From an uncultured Bacillota bacterium (lineage in GTDB: Bacteria > Bacillota_I > Bacilli_A > RF39 > UBA660), in NCBI GenBank assembly GCA_947179265.1, contig CAMXBB010000040.1, forward strand, positions 1 to 9,093: a DNA stretch of 9,093 nucleotides. Reading direction: 5' to 3'. This document shows, piece by piece, positions 1 to 6,720 of the stretch. Under the pieces are notes generated by a model. That model searched no databases. It saw only the letters and a program-made list of their open reading frames with translations, and was not told where the DNA came from. The translations under genes and the position numbers were made by a program. Position 1 is the stretch's first letter. The number at the start of each line of letters is the position of its first letter.

Positions 1-23
1 AATTATTACACTTTTATAGTACC

Positions 24-51
24 AAAAAGATTAGAATTTTCTCTAATCTTT
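24..51 (-). terminator. Rho-independent terminator ending the cluster
   Basis: Read on the minus strand, a perfect 10-bp stem (AAAGATTAGA pairing with TCTAATCTTT; plus-strand arms 42-51 and 26-35) encloses a 6-nt loop (36-41). A run of U residues follows directly, from the A-run at 24-28. This is the classic hairpin plus U-tract form. The stop codon of the regulator gene (TAG at 43-45) lies inside the ascending arm, so the terminator begins within the last codons of that gene. It marks the end of the right-to-left transcription unit. Confidence 0.8.
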
Positions 52-864
52 ATCTTTATATCTAAATAATACAGATGGACGATGTCCCCCACCAGTACGC
101 ATCTTATCAGTCTTTTCTACCTTGGGTTCGATAATTCTTCTAAATGCTGGATCTAAAAGTTTCTTATTTAAGATTACTTCATATACTTGTTGTAATTCAC
201 CTAAAGTAAAATATTCTGGCATCATATTGAATACAATATCGGTATAATTAATCTTATTTCTTAAACGTTCTAATCCAGAAAGAATAACTCTTGGATGATC
301 AAATGCTAAATGGTCATTTTTCTTAACTATGAATTGATAACGATCAGTTGTCTTCTCTCTTAGGTGCTTTTCAATCTTTACACTGAATGTTACCTCTCCA
401 TTATCGAATACCATATCGACCATATTTCCCTCTTCCATAAGAGTAACATCAAACCAACTAGCATCTTCACTTAAAGATTCATTTAATAAGCTTTTATCTA
501 TCAAAGCCATATATGATGTTGATATGATACGCATTCTTGGATCTCTATTAACATCTCCAAAAGTATATAATTGCTCTAAATAGATATTTTTAAGATTTGT
601 CTCTTGTTTTAAGATTCTTTTAGGAGCTTCTTCCAAATCTTCATTATATCCAACGAATCCTCCAGGTAAACACCACATATCTTTAAAAGGATAATCTCTT
701 CTTTTAACTAGTAATACTGACATGCGTTTCTTATCAGTCTTACGATAATTATCACTTTCTTCACTAGATACACTTAAAATTAATATATCTGCTGTAACTG
801 ATAAACGCTCAAATTTTGAAGGGTCATAAGCTTTCAAAAACTCTTCTTCGCTTTTATATTCCAT
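43..864 (-). CDS. nrtR: NrtR-family transcriptional regulator of NAD metabolism (Nudix-like sensor plus winged helix)
   Basis: This 273-aa protein has an N-terminal Nudix fold (about residues 20-165) and a C-terminal winged-helix region (about 185-270, with EYFTLGELQQVYE at 217-229 and HRPSVLFRY near the end). That is the NrtR layout. The Nudix box at 69-91 keeps G69, E75, R83 and E88, but the catalytic REUxEExG core reads R-I-L-K-Q-E-T-N: two glutamates and the glycine are lost, so hydrolysis is unlikely. In characterised NrtR proteins this domain senses ADP-ribose or NAD and controls DNA binding of the winged helix. The gene is last in the cluster, 12 nt after pncC, with a strong Shine-Dalgarno sequence that overlaps the pncC stop. 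Its likely targets are the boxed promoters at 4096-4124, 8210-8239 and 9024-9053 (inference). The specific ligand cannot be read from the sequence. Confidence 0.88.
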   Translation of the reverse strand: MEYKSEEEFLKAYDPSKFERLSVTADILILSVSSEESDNYRKTDKKRMSVLLVKRRDYPFKDMWCLPGGFVGYNEDLEEAPKRILKQETNLKNIYLEQLYTFGDVNRDPRMRIISTSYMALIDKSLLNESLSEDASWFDVTLMEEGNMVDMVFDNGEVTFSVKIEKHLREKTTDRYQFIVKKNDHLAFDHPRVILSGLERLRNKINYTDIVFNMMPEYFTLGELQQVYEVILNKKLLDPAFRRIIEPKVEKTDKMRTGGGHRPSVLFRYKDKD

Positions 865-870
865 CTATAT

Positions 871-879
871 ACCTCCTTA
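871..879 (-). promoter_or_regulatory. Strong ribosome binding site of nrtR overlapping the pncC stop codon
   Basis: On the minus strand the sequence TAAGGAGGT ends six bases before the nrtR ATG (862-864), and its first TAA is the pncC stop codon (877-879). This near-consensus site fixes the nrtR start and links translation of the two genes. Confidence 0.8.
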
Positions 880-1356
880 AGATAATATATCTAATAGTTT
901 ATCACCAATTATAGATATTACATGTTCTTTATTTTTAATTCTTTCAACACTTGATATTGCATCAATATCTATATTATATATTGTATCATTATTTCTATCA
1001 TAAATGGCAACAAAAATTTTATCATTGGCTCCAAAATTATTAGCTGGATCTGGATTATTTATTTTTCCTGTAATACCAACACCGTAATCAGAATCAGCAA
1101 ATTTAGATATATTCTTAGCCATCTCAATAGCTGTTTCCATACTATAAACTGAATATTTATCAATGATTTCACTACTTACACCCATCTTGATCTTATATTC
1201 ATTAGAATAGGTAACAGCTGAAAAGCGCAATACTAAGCTTGCGCCCGGATGATTAGTTATCTCACTTGCAACAGATCCTCCTGTACATGATTCCATAGTA
1301 GCAATCGTTTTATTCAACTCTTGTAAACGTTCAACAATATTCTTATATTTTTCCAT
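877..1356 (-). CDS. pncC: Nicotinamide-nucleotide amidase (stand-alone CinA C-terminal domain)
   Basis: This 159-aa protein corresponds to the CinA C-terminal domain alone, the usual length of free-standing PncC. PncC deamidates NMN (for example, that released by NAD-dependent DNA ligase) to nicotinate mononucleotide and ammonia, returning it to the NadD/NadE route. The family signature ESCTGGSVAS is at 22-31, with the expected catalytic serine S23. The second conserved block VTYSNEYKIKMGV spans 48-60. The later glycine-rich block is altered to GITGKINNPDPAN (94-106), where the family usually has GIAGPxGG, so this is a divergent copy. It starts 2 nt after the nadD stop; the last nadD codons (GAGGAG) form its Shine-Dalgarno sequence, indicating translational coupling. 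The function is well supported by the motif and by the NAD gene context. Confidence 0.85.
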   Translation of the reverse strand: MEKYKNIVERLQELNKTIATMESCTGGSVASEITNHPGASLVLRFSAVTYSNEYKIKMGVSSEIIDKYSVYSMETAIEMAKNISKFADSDYGVGITGKINNPDPANNFGANDKIFVAIYDRNNDTIYNIDIDAISSVERIKNKEHVISIIGDKLLDILS

Positions 1357-1358
1357 AA

Positions 1359-1943
1359 TTACTCCTCATACAGATTATTATTAACAATATATTCATAAAC
1401 ATCTTTATCTAAATAATCTTTCGTCTTTTGATCATTTATATTTCCTCTTACAGTATTATATGATAAATTATTCATATCTAAACCATCTACACATATAAAA
1501 TTATCCTTATATTTATCATATTTTTTAACAAGTTCATCATAATCATCAGTTTCTCTTCTAATGATTAGAAATTTATAGTTTTCCAATAAATATATGCCAT
1601 TCTTCCAAGCATCGATATAACTTAGATTATCAGTTCCGCATATAAAATATATTTCATCATTTGGGTACTCAGTTTTAAAATAATTTAGGGTATCACATGT
1701 ATATATTACATGATCTTTAAGTTCATAATCAGACACATCCATATTTTCATACTTATCAGTTATAAGTTTAACCATATCATAACGAATATTATCTGGTAGT
1801 AAGTTGTTTTTATATTTATACTTACTTCCAGTTGGAACGAATATAACTTTATCTACAAAGTTGTTATCAAGAATAAACTTAGCTATATCCTTATGCATAT
1901 TATGGGGAGGATTAAAGCTTCCTCCAAATATTCCGATACGCAT
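1359..1943 (-). CDS. nadD: Nicotinate-mononucleotide adenylyltransferase
   Basis: This 194-aa protein is a typical-length member of the nucleotidylyltransferase superfamily. It joins nicotinate mononucleotide and ATP to give NaAD, the substrate of NadE. The N-terminal nucleotide-binding motif GIFGGSFNPPH is at 4-14. The (H/T)xGH signature reads H14-N-M-H17, so both histidines are kept but the usual glycine is methionine. FICGTDN at 100-106 matches the family's FxxGxD block, and LSYNTVR at 160-166 corresponds to the ISSTxxR motif, with R166 kept. The gene is 1 nt downstream of the PRPP synthetase stop. Its only Shine-Dalgarno candidate (AGAGGT in the last codons of the upstream gene) is about 12 nt from the ATG, so expression probably depends on coupling. 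A phosphopantetheine adenylyltransferase is less likely, given the GGSFNPPH form and the neighbours. Confidence 0.87.
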   Translation of the reverse strand: MRIGIFGGSFNPPHNMHKDIAKFILDNNFVDKVIFVPTGSKYKYKNNLLPDNIRYDMVKLITDKYENMDVSDYELKDHVIYTCDTLNYFKTEYPNDEIYFICGTDNLSYIDAWKNGIYLLENYKFLIIRRETDDYDELVKKYDKYKDNFICVDGLDMNNLSYNTVRGNINDQKTKDYLDKDVYEYIVNNNLYEE

Positions 1944-1944
1944 T

Positions 1945-3018
1945 TTATAAATGTAACCTCTTTATAGCTTGTTTTCCTTCGTCATGTAATGGTTGTAAAG
2001 ATTCATCTCTATTTAAAGAATCAATAATTCTAGCAATTTTTAGTGAACAATCCACTTCATTATACCATGGTTCTATTTTTACTTCTTTTGGTATGTATGA
2101 TAGATTAGTTGTATAAAGCTTATCAAAATATCCATTTCTATAAGCATCCTTAATAACTCCAACACCTTCGGTAAATAAGGAGAATGTTGCAACTAAATAA
2201 ACTTTATTAGCACCACGCTTTTTAGCCTCATGAGCAACATCAATAATTGATCCACCTGATGCTATCATATCATCAACGATAGCAACATTTTTACCATGTA
2301 AATCTCCTCCTAGATAGGTATGTTCAATAATTGGATTTTTACCATCTACTACCCTAGATAAATCCCTTCTCTTATAGAAAAATCCAAGATCAGAACCAAT
2401 CATATCAGCATAGTATCTTGCTCGCTCTAATGCTCCCATATCTGGAGAAATAACCATAAAGTTATCCATATCATCGCCTTCATTTTGAAGCATCGTATTC
2501 AATATGATATCGGTTGGATAAAAGTTTTGAAAATCCATTCTAGGTACAGCATTATCAATACTTGGGTCATGAGCATCAAATGTTACTAAGTTTTTAACAC
2601 CTAAGTATTGTAATTCTTGTAATGCTAAGGCACAATCAAGTGATTCTCTACCCTTTCTCTTATGTTGTCTTGACTGATATAAAAGGGGCATTATAAGTGA
2701 TATGCTCTTAGCATGGCTTGAAGTTGCTGCAATTACCCTTTTGATATCACTAAAATGTTCATCTGGTCCCATACTACGCATTTTTCCATGTAAAGAATAC
2801 TCAGTACTGTAGTTTCCAACATCACTAATTATATAAAGATCCTTTCCCCTTACCGATTCTAAAAGTTTTATCTTACCTTCACCATTTGCGAATCTTGAAT
2901 TTTCAATTGCTATTCTATAATCTTTACTATTTTTTCTTATATTGTTTAAATGAACTTGAACACGTCCACCTAAAATATCTGCATTTGCTAAAACTATTAA
3001 ACCTAAATTATCTTTCAT
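1945..3018 (-). CDS. prs: Divergent ribose-phosphate pyrophosphokinase (PRPP synthetase)
   Basis: The reaction is ribose-5-phosphate plus ATP to PRPP plus AMP. The PRPP-binding loop NVAIVDDMIASGGS is at 244-257 (classical enzymes have VDDxIDTxGT). YQSRQHKRKGRES at 114-126 matches the ATP-binding RQDRKxRxRE region with D replaced by H. FDAHDP at 147-152 replaces the classical DLHA, and ISPDMGALERARYYAD at 190-205 matches SPDxGGxxRAxxxA. FANGEG at 43-48 matches FSDGE. At 357 aa it is about 40 residues longer than the usual ~315, partly from extra sequence near 66-93 and at the C terminus. The gene follows the radical SAM gene by 19 nt, with an AGGAGG site 3 nt from the ATG. In this cluster it probably supplies PRPP to PncB, using ribose-5-phosphate from the Nudix enzyme (inference). 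It is likely a specialised paralogue; a different PRPP-linked activity is not excluded. Confidence 0.82.
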   Translation of the reverse strand: MKDNLGLIVLANADILGGRVQVHLNNIRKNSKDYRIAIENSRFANGEGKIKLLESVRGKDLYIISDVGNYSTEYSLHGKMRSMGPDEHFSDIKRVIAATSSHAKSISLIMPLLYQSRQHKRKGRESLDCALALQELQYLGVKNLVTFDAHDPSIDNAVPRMDFQNFYPTDIILNTMLQNEGDDMDNFMVISPDMGALERARYYADMIGSDLGFFYKRRDLSRVVDGKNPIIEHTYLGGDLHGKNVAIVDDMIASGGSIIDVAHEAKKRGANKVYLVATFSLFTEGVGVIKDAYRNGYFDKLYTTNLSYIPKEVKIEPWYNEVDCSLKIARIIDSLNRDESLQPLHDEGKQAIKRLHL

Positions 3019-3037
3019 AAACCCTCCTATAACTCTT

Positions 3038-4075
3038 CTACTTCTTAAGAATATATTTATTATATCTTTCTTCTGCTTTTATTATATCATAATTTCCATC
3101 AAAATAGGGATTCCAAGAATAATAATCAAAATATTTATTTAATTGTTCACGATCATGATTCTCGATTACTTCACCATTAACAACATAATCAATAATAATA
3201 TTAGTAGCTGTGATAACTCCTAAATTACGCAATCTAAGTAATAAATCAATTGCTTTATATGTTGCATCAACATTTCTATTCATTGCTCTGAGTACTTTTT
3301 CATCAAAACTTTGTACTGGGCAGTGAACGATATCTAAAAGTCCTAATTTAGCAAGTTCAATTAACTCTTCTTCACATTGTATTAGATTTTGCGGTTCAAT
3401 ATTTCTAATAGATATCTCTTTATTAGTCTCTTTAGCTATTACTGCCCATTCTTTTATTTGCTTTACTGTCGGACTATCACTTGTTAAAACAACATGCTCA
3501 TGATTTAAGAATTCTTCTATTTGATCTTTTGGTATTGTTTCATAAACTTCCCCTCTTGTATGTCTAATCGTACAATATTTACATTTACCATGACATCCAG
3601 CTCCTAACTTTAATGGATAATAATTTCTAAATAAATGTCCATCTTTTAAATTATTATCTTCTTCCTTAAAGTCAGGAACCCAAAATGGTGGTTCATAATG
3701 AACTAAAGATGTATCTTCTAGTTCAATTCCAATTTCACGAACAACGTCTAATCTACGCGTAAATTCAGGTAAAGGGATATCCATTCTTTGTGCTAAACAT
3801 CCTCCAATATAAATGTACTTACCAGTAAGTTCATGTAATCTTGCAGCTACTTTCAAATCATTTAAAACTGCTAAATCGGTAACTTGGCAAGAAAGAACAA
3901 CTATCGAATCAGCTTTACTTGGATCATCAACAAAGTATTCTGGATACTTATTAGCGTATGATAACATATCACTCCAAACAGACATACAAGCTGCTGAGGT
4001 AGCATAGATTTTTCTTCCTAAATCTTCTTTTTCATAAATGGTTCCTTCTCCAAATTTGTTTTTTACTTTTTTCAT
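3038..4075 (-). CDS. Methylthiotransferase-like radical SAM protein lacking a TRAM domain
   Basis: This is a 345-aa iron-sulfur protein of the MiaB/RimO/CDKAL1 superfamily type. The N-terminal methylthiotransferase (UPF0004-like) domain has its three cluster cysteines at C30, C63 (VVLSCQVTD) and C93 (GGCLAQR). The radical SAM motif CxxxCxxC is C161-C165-C168, in GAGCHGKCKYCTIRHTRG. HCPVQSFDEKVLRAMNR at 251-267 matches the family's HxPxQSGSDxVLxxMxR block. Differences are clear: the usual GFPGET stretch is replaced by DYVVNGE (296-302), the protein ends near 345 instead of about 430-450, and no TRAM RNA-binding domain follows. Extra cysteines lie at 234 and 252. Known relatives thiomethylate tRNA or ribosomal protein S12; the substrate here is unknown. 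It has its own promoter-like region carrying the box found before the nicotinamidase gene and pncB, so it appears to be part of the NAD regulon. The family assignment is firm; the function is open. Confidence 0.85.
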   Translation of the reverse strand: MKKVKNKFGEGTIYEKEDLGRKIYATSAACMSVWSDMLSYANKYPEYFVDDPSKADSIVVLSCQVTDLAVLNDLKVAARLHELTGKYIYIGGCLAQRMDIPLPEFTRRLDVVREIGIELEDTSLVHYEPPFWVPDFKEEDNNLKDGHLFRNYYPLKLGAGCHGKCKYCTIRHTRGEVYETIPKDQIEEFLNHEHVVLTSDSPTVKQIKEWAVIAKETNKEISIRNIEPQNLIQCEEELIELAKLGLLDIVHCPVQSFDEKVLRAMNRNVDATYKAIDLLLRLRNLGVITATNIIIDYVVNGEVIENHDREQLNKYFDYYSWNPYFDGNYDIIKAEERYNKYILKK

Positions 4076-4095
4076 AATTTAACCCTCCTATATTA

Positions 4096-4124
4096 TTAAC
4101 ATTTTATTAATATCACAAGGTAAA
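4096..4124 (-). promoter_or_regulatory. Promoter with shared NAD-regulon box before the radical SAM gene
   Basis: On the minus strand: -35 TTTACC (4119-4124), a 17-bp spacer, and -10 TGTTAA (4096-4101). The box TGATATTAATAAA (4103-4115) fills most of the spacer. The same box at the same place occurs before pncB and the nicotinamidase gene. The 14-nt string TATTAATAAAATGT is identical to the one before the nicotinamidase gene. Hexamer matches are moderate; the repeated arrangement is the stronger evidence. An NrtR operator role is inferred. Confidence 0.55.
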
Positions 4125-4160
4125 TACTAATATACAGTGTTCCTGTATATTAGTTATTTA
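4121..4160. other. Long inverted repeat between nadE and the radical SAM gene
   Basis: A perfect 12-bp inverted repeat (ACTAATATACAG at 4126-4137, CTGTATATTAGT at 4143-4154) surrounds a 5-nt loop. It extends by five more pairs if T4155 is bulged out, giving a 17-bp stem. On the minus strand it begins about 14 nt after the nadE stop and its far end overlaps the -35 of the next promoter. No proper U-tract follows (the RNA continues UAUUUACCUUGUG), so it is at best a weak terminator. It could also be a protein-binding palindrome. Nothing else is seen in this 99-nt gap apart from the promoter and ribosome binding site. Confidence 0.6.
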
Positions 4161-4174
4161 TCTTATTCTATATT

Positions 4175-6112
4175 TTATAATTCCTCTAATTCTTTAATCC
4201 AATCACTAACTGATGCATCACTTGGCATTCTTAAATCTCCCCTAGGAGATACTGAAATTGTTCCTACCTTAGGTCCATCTGGTAAACAACTACGTTTGAA
4301 TTGTTGTGAGAAGAATCTACGAACAAATACCATTAACCATTTCTTAATATCTTCTTTTTTAGTATCTTTAAAAGTTTCACAAGCAAGATAATATATTTTA
4401 ACTGGATCAGCTCCATATCTTAAAAAATGATAAAGGAAGAAATCGTGTAATACGTAAGGTCCGATTGTATCTTCAGTTACTTGTAGTATTTCTCCTGACT
4501 CACTTGGAGGTAAAAGTTCTGGAGATACTGGAGTATCTAAGATGTCTAAAATGATATTCTTTCTCTTTTCATCCTCTTCAGTATCCGCATAGTACTTGAC
4601 TAAGAATCTTACTAATGTCTTTGGAATTGAAACATTAACAGCATACATACTCATATGGTCTCCATTATAAGTACACCATCCTAATGCAAGTTCTGATAAG
4701 TCTCCTGTACCGATTACTAATCCACCAACTTTGTTAGCATAATCCATCAATACTTGAGTTCTTTCTCTTGCTTGAACATTTTCATAAGTAACATCTAAAA
4801 CATCTTTATCATGGTCAATGTCTTTGAAATGTTGTAAACAAGATTCTTTAATATTAACCTCTTTTAATGTTGCGCCATAAAGCTTAACAAATTCACAAGC
4901 ATTATTATAAGTTCTATTAGTTGTTCCAAATCCTGGCATTGTTATACCATAGATATCTTTATAATCTAAACCTAATATTTTATAAGCTTTTATAATAACT
5001 AGGAAAGCTAATGTTGAATCAAGTCCACCAGATATTCCAATAACACATCTTTTAATACCAGTAGCTTTTAGTCTCTTTGCTAAAGCATAAGCTTGAATAT
5101 TTAATATCTCTTCACATCTGTTTGCTCGATCTAAAGCTGATGTTGGTACGAATGGATACTCTTCATATTCCCTAACTAATTCATTTTCTGGTTCATATCC
5201 ATCAAAATATATTACGTCATATTTCTTATCTTTATCTTTAATAACTCCCATATAAGAGATATCTTTATAACGAGTGCTTTCTAATCTTGCTAAATCAACG
5301 TCATTATAGATAATATTAGTATTAAAATCAAAACGATCATTCTTAGCTAAACATTTACCATTTTCAAAGATAAATGATGCTCCTGAGAATACTAAATCAG
5401 TAGTTGATTCATTGATACCACTAGAAGCATAGATATAAGCACTAATAGTCTTTTCTGATTGACTTTTTACCAAACTCTTACGATATGAATCTTTTCCAAT
5501 TATTTCATTAGATGCTGATAGATTAAAAATCATCTTAGCTCCATGAATTGTAAGTTCGTTGCTTGGTGGATAAGTACACCATAAATCCTCACATATTTCA
5601 ATTCCAAAAGTACGTCTATCATCACCTTTTTCTTGGAATAAGATATTAGTTTTAAATGGAATAATATCACCATCAATTTCAATCGTTTCACTTATACGAC
5701 GATTATCTTCACTAAACCATCTCTTCTCGTAGAATTCACCATAATTAGGAATATAAGTCTTTGGTACTAATCCTAAAATCTTACCATTTTCTAGTACTGC
5801 TCCACAGTTAAATAATTGATTATCGCGTCTTATCGGAACACCTACGATAAATACTCCCTTAACCTTCTTAGTGTAATCTCGTAACTCTTTTAGTCCTTCT
5901 AGCGCTCTATTAAGTAAGTGTTCATTTAGGAATAGATCAGCACATGTATAACCTGTTAAACTTAACTCTGGAAATAAAGTTATTTCTATTCCTTTCGCAT
6001 TAGCATCTAACATAGCATCTTTATGTTTAGAAACATTAAATGCTACATCACTTACTTTTATCTCTGGAACTACAGCTCCAACACGAACAAATCCAAATCT
6101 TTTATTCATCAT
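4175..6112 (-). CDS. nadE: Glutamine-dependent NAD+ synthetase
   Basis: This 645-aa two-domain enzyme completes NAD synthesis: NaAD, glutamine and ATP give NAD. The N-terminal nitrilase-like glutaminase domain (about 5-300) shows the E-K-C triad: E49 in FPELSLTGYT, K118 in PKTYIPNYGEFYE, and C174 in GIEICEDLW. The C-terminal synthetase domain carries the ATP P-loop SGGLDST at 361-367, and the GTGDLSELALGWCTYNGD block at 468-485. Length and order match long-form glutamine-using NadE, so ammonia channelling is expected. The start has two adjacent ATGs at 6112 and 6109. The AGAGG site is 4 nt from the first and 7 nt from the second, so the second (644 aa) may be the real start. Only 1 nt separates the first ATG from the stop of the Nudix gene, so the two are translationally coupled. 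It is the last gene of the pncB unit. Confidence 0.96.
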   Translation of the reverse strand: MMNKRFGFVRVGAVVPEIKVSDVAFNVSKHKDAMLDANAKGIEITLFPELSLTGYTCADLFLNEHLLNRALEGLKELRDYTKKVKGVFIVGVPIRRDNQLFNCGAVLENGKILGLVPKTYIPNYGEFYEKRWFSEDNRRISETIEIDGDIIPFKTNILFQEKGDDRRTFGIEICEDLWCTYPPSNELTIHGAKMIFNLSASNEIIGKDSYRKSLVKSQSEKTISAYIYASSGINESTTDLVFSGASFIFENGKCLAKNDRFDFNTNIIYNDVDLARLESTRYKDISYMGVIKDKDKKYDVIYFDGYEPENELVREYEEYPFVPTSALDRANRCEEILNIQAYALAKRLKATGIKRCVIGISGGLDSTLAFLVIIKAYKILGLDYKDIYGITMPGFGTTNRTYNNACEFVKLYGATLKEVNIKESCLQHFKDIDHDKDVLDVTYENVQARERTQVLMDYANKVGGLVIGTGDLSELALGWCTYNGDHMSMYAVNVSIPKTLVRFLVKYYADTEEDEKRKNIILDILDTPVSPELLPPSESGEILQVTEDTIGPYVLHDFFLYHFLRYGADPVKIYYLACETFKDTKKEDIKKWLMVFVRRFFSQQFKRSCLPDGPKVGTISVSPRGDLRMPSDASVSDWIKELEEL

Positions 6113-6113
6113 T

Positions 6114-6710
6114 TCACCTCTTCATGACCTTTCTTGCTTGTTCTATAGTTATTATACCATTAGCATCATTAATAAATCCATTATTAACAAGCCAAATTAA
6201 ATCATTAAATGTACATTCTAAGAATTTTATATATTCATCTCTATCTAAATCTTGTTCATGTTCCTTTTTGCAACCTAATGCTAAGAATGCATGATTATAA
6301 GCTCCACTTATTCCTTGATCTTGATAGAATGATTTTAAAGGAATTAATTCTCTTGCAACATACCCTGTTTCTTCTCTTAATTCTCTTCTAGCTGCTTCTT
6401 CTGGAGTTTCTCCTTCGTCGATATATCCAGCAGGTATTTCAACACCTATTCCTGTTTCTGTAAATACTCTTGGTTGAACGATTACTATTGATTTTTTATC
6501 TTCAGTTAATGGAAGTATTATTACAGCACTTCCATCTCTACCATTCTTAAGTAAATGTTCTCTTTCAACAATCTTTCCATTGTTTAAAATTACTTGATAT
6601 TTTGGAGTAGTAAGGAAACTCCTTTTACCTTTAGGAATTTCCTTCATATCCAATATTTTAAATTCTTCTTTTAATTTTTCTAATTCTTCAATTAACTTTC
6701 TTCTACTCAT
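6114..6710 (-). CDS. Nudix hydrolase, probable ADP-ribose pyrophosphatase
   Basis: This 198-aa protein has a complete Nudix box at 95-117: G95, E101, then RELREETG at 109-116, so all metal-binding glutamates are present. It is preceded by EIPAGYIDEGE (91-101), a form typical of NudF-type ADP-ribose pyrophosphatases. These cleave ADP-ribose to AMP and ribose-5-phosphate. The first ~25 residues are a charged helix, followed by a strand region (38-52) that resembles the N-terminal dimerisation part of the family. It sits between pncB (10-nt gap) and nadE (1-nt gap). Its Shine-Dalgarno sequence is weak (GAGTGA-like), so it is probably translated by coupling to pncB. In this cluster it may feed ribose-5-phosphate to the PRPP synthetase and lower the ADP-ribose level seen by NrtR (inference). 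Other nucleoside-diphosphate sugars are possible substrates. Confidence 0.85.
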   Translation of the reverse strand: MSRRKLIEELEKLKEEFKILDMKEIPKGKRSFLTTPKYQVILNNGKIVEREHLLKNGRDGSAVIILPLTEDKKSIVIVQPRVFTETGIGVEIPAGYIDEGETPEEAARRELREETGYVARELIPLKSFYQDQGISGAYNHAFLALGCKKEHEQDLDRDEYIKFLECTFNDLIWLVNNGFINDANGIITIEQARKVMKR

Positions 6711-6720
6711 AATATCACTC

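Noticed and set aside
3813..4391. Open frames on the plus strand at 3813-4007 and 4137-4391
   Set aside because: They lie opposite the conserved radical SAM and NadE coding sequences, show no recognisable protein features, and have no convincing ribosome binding site.
6040..6391. Open frames on the plus strand at 6040-6294 and 6209-6391
   Set aside because: Leu/Ser/Phe-rich translations opposite nadE and the complete Nudix gene; typical antisense shadows of AT-rich coding DNA.
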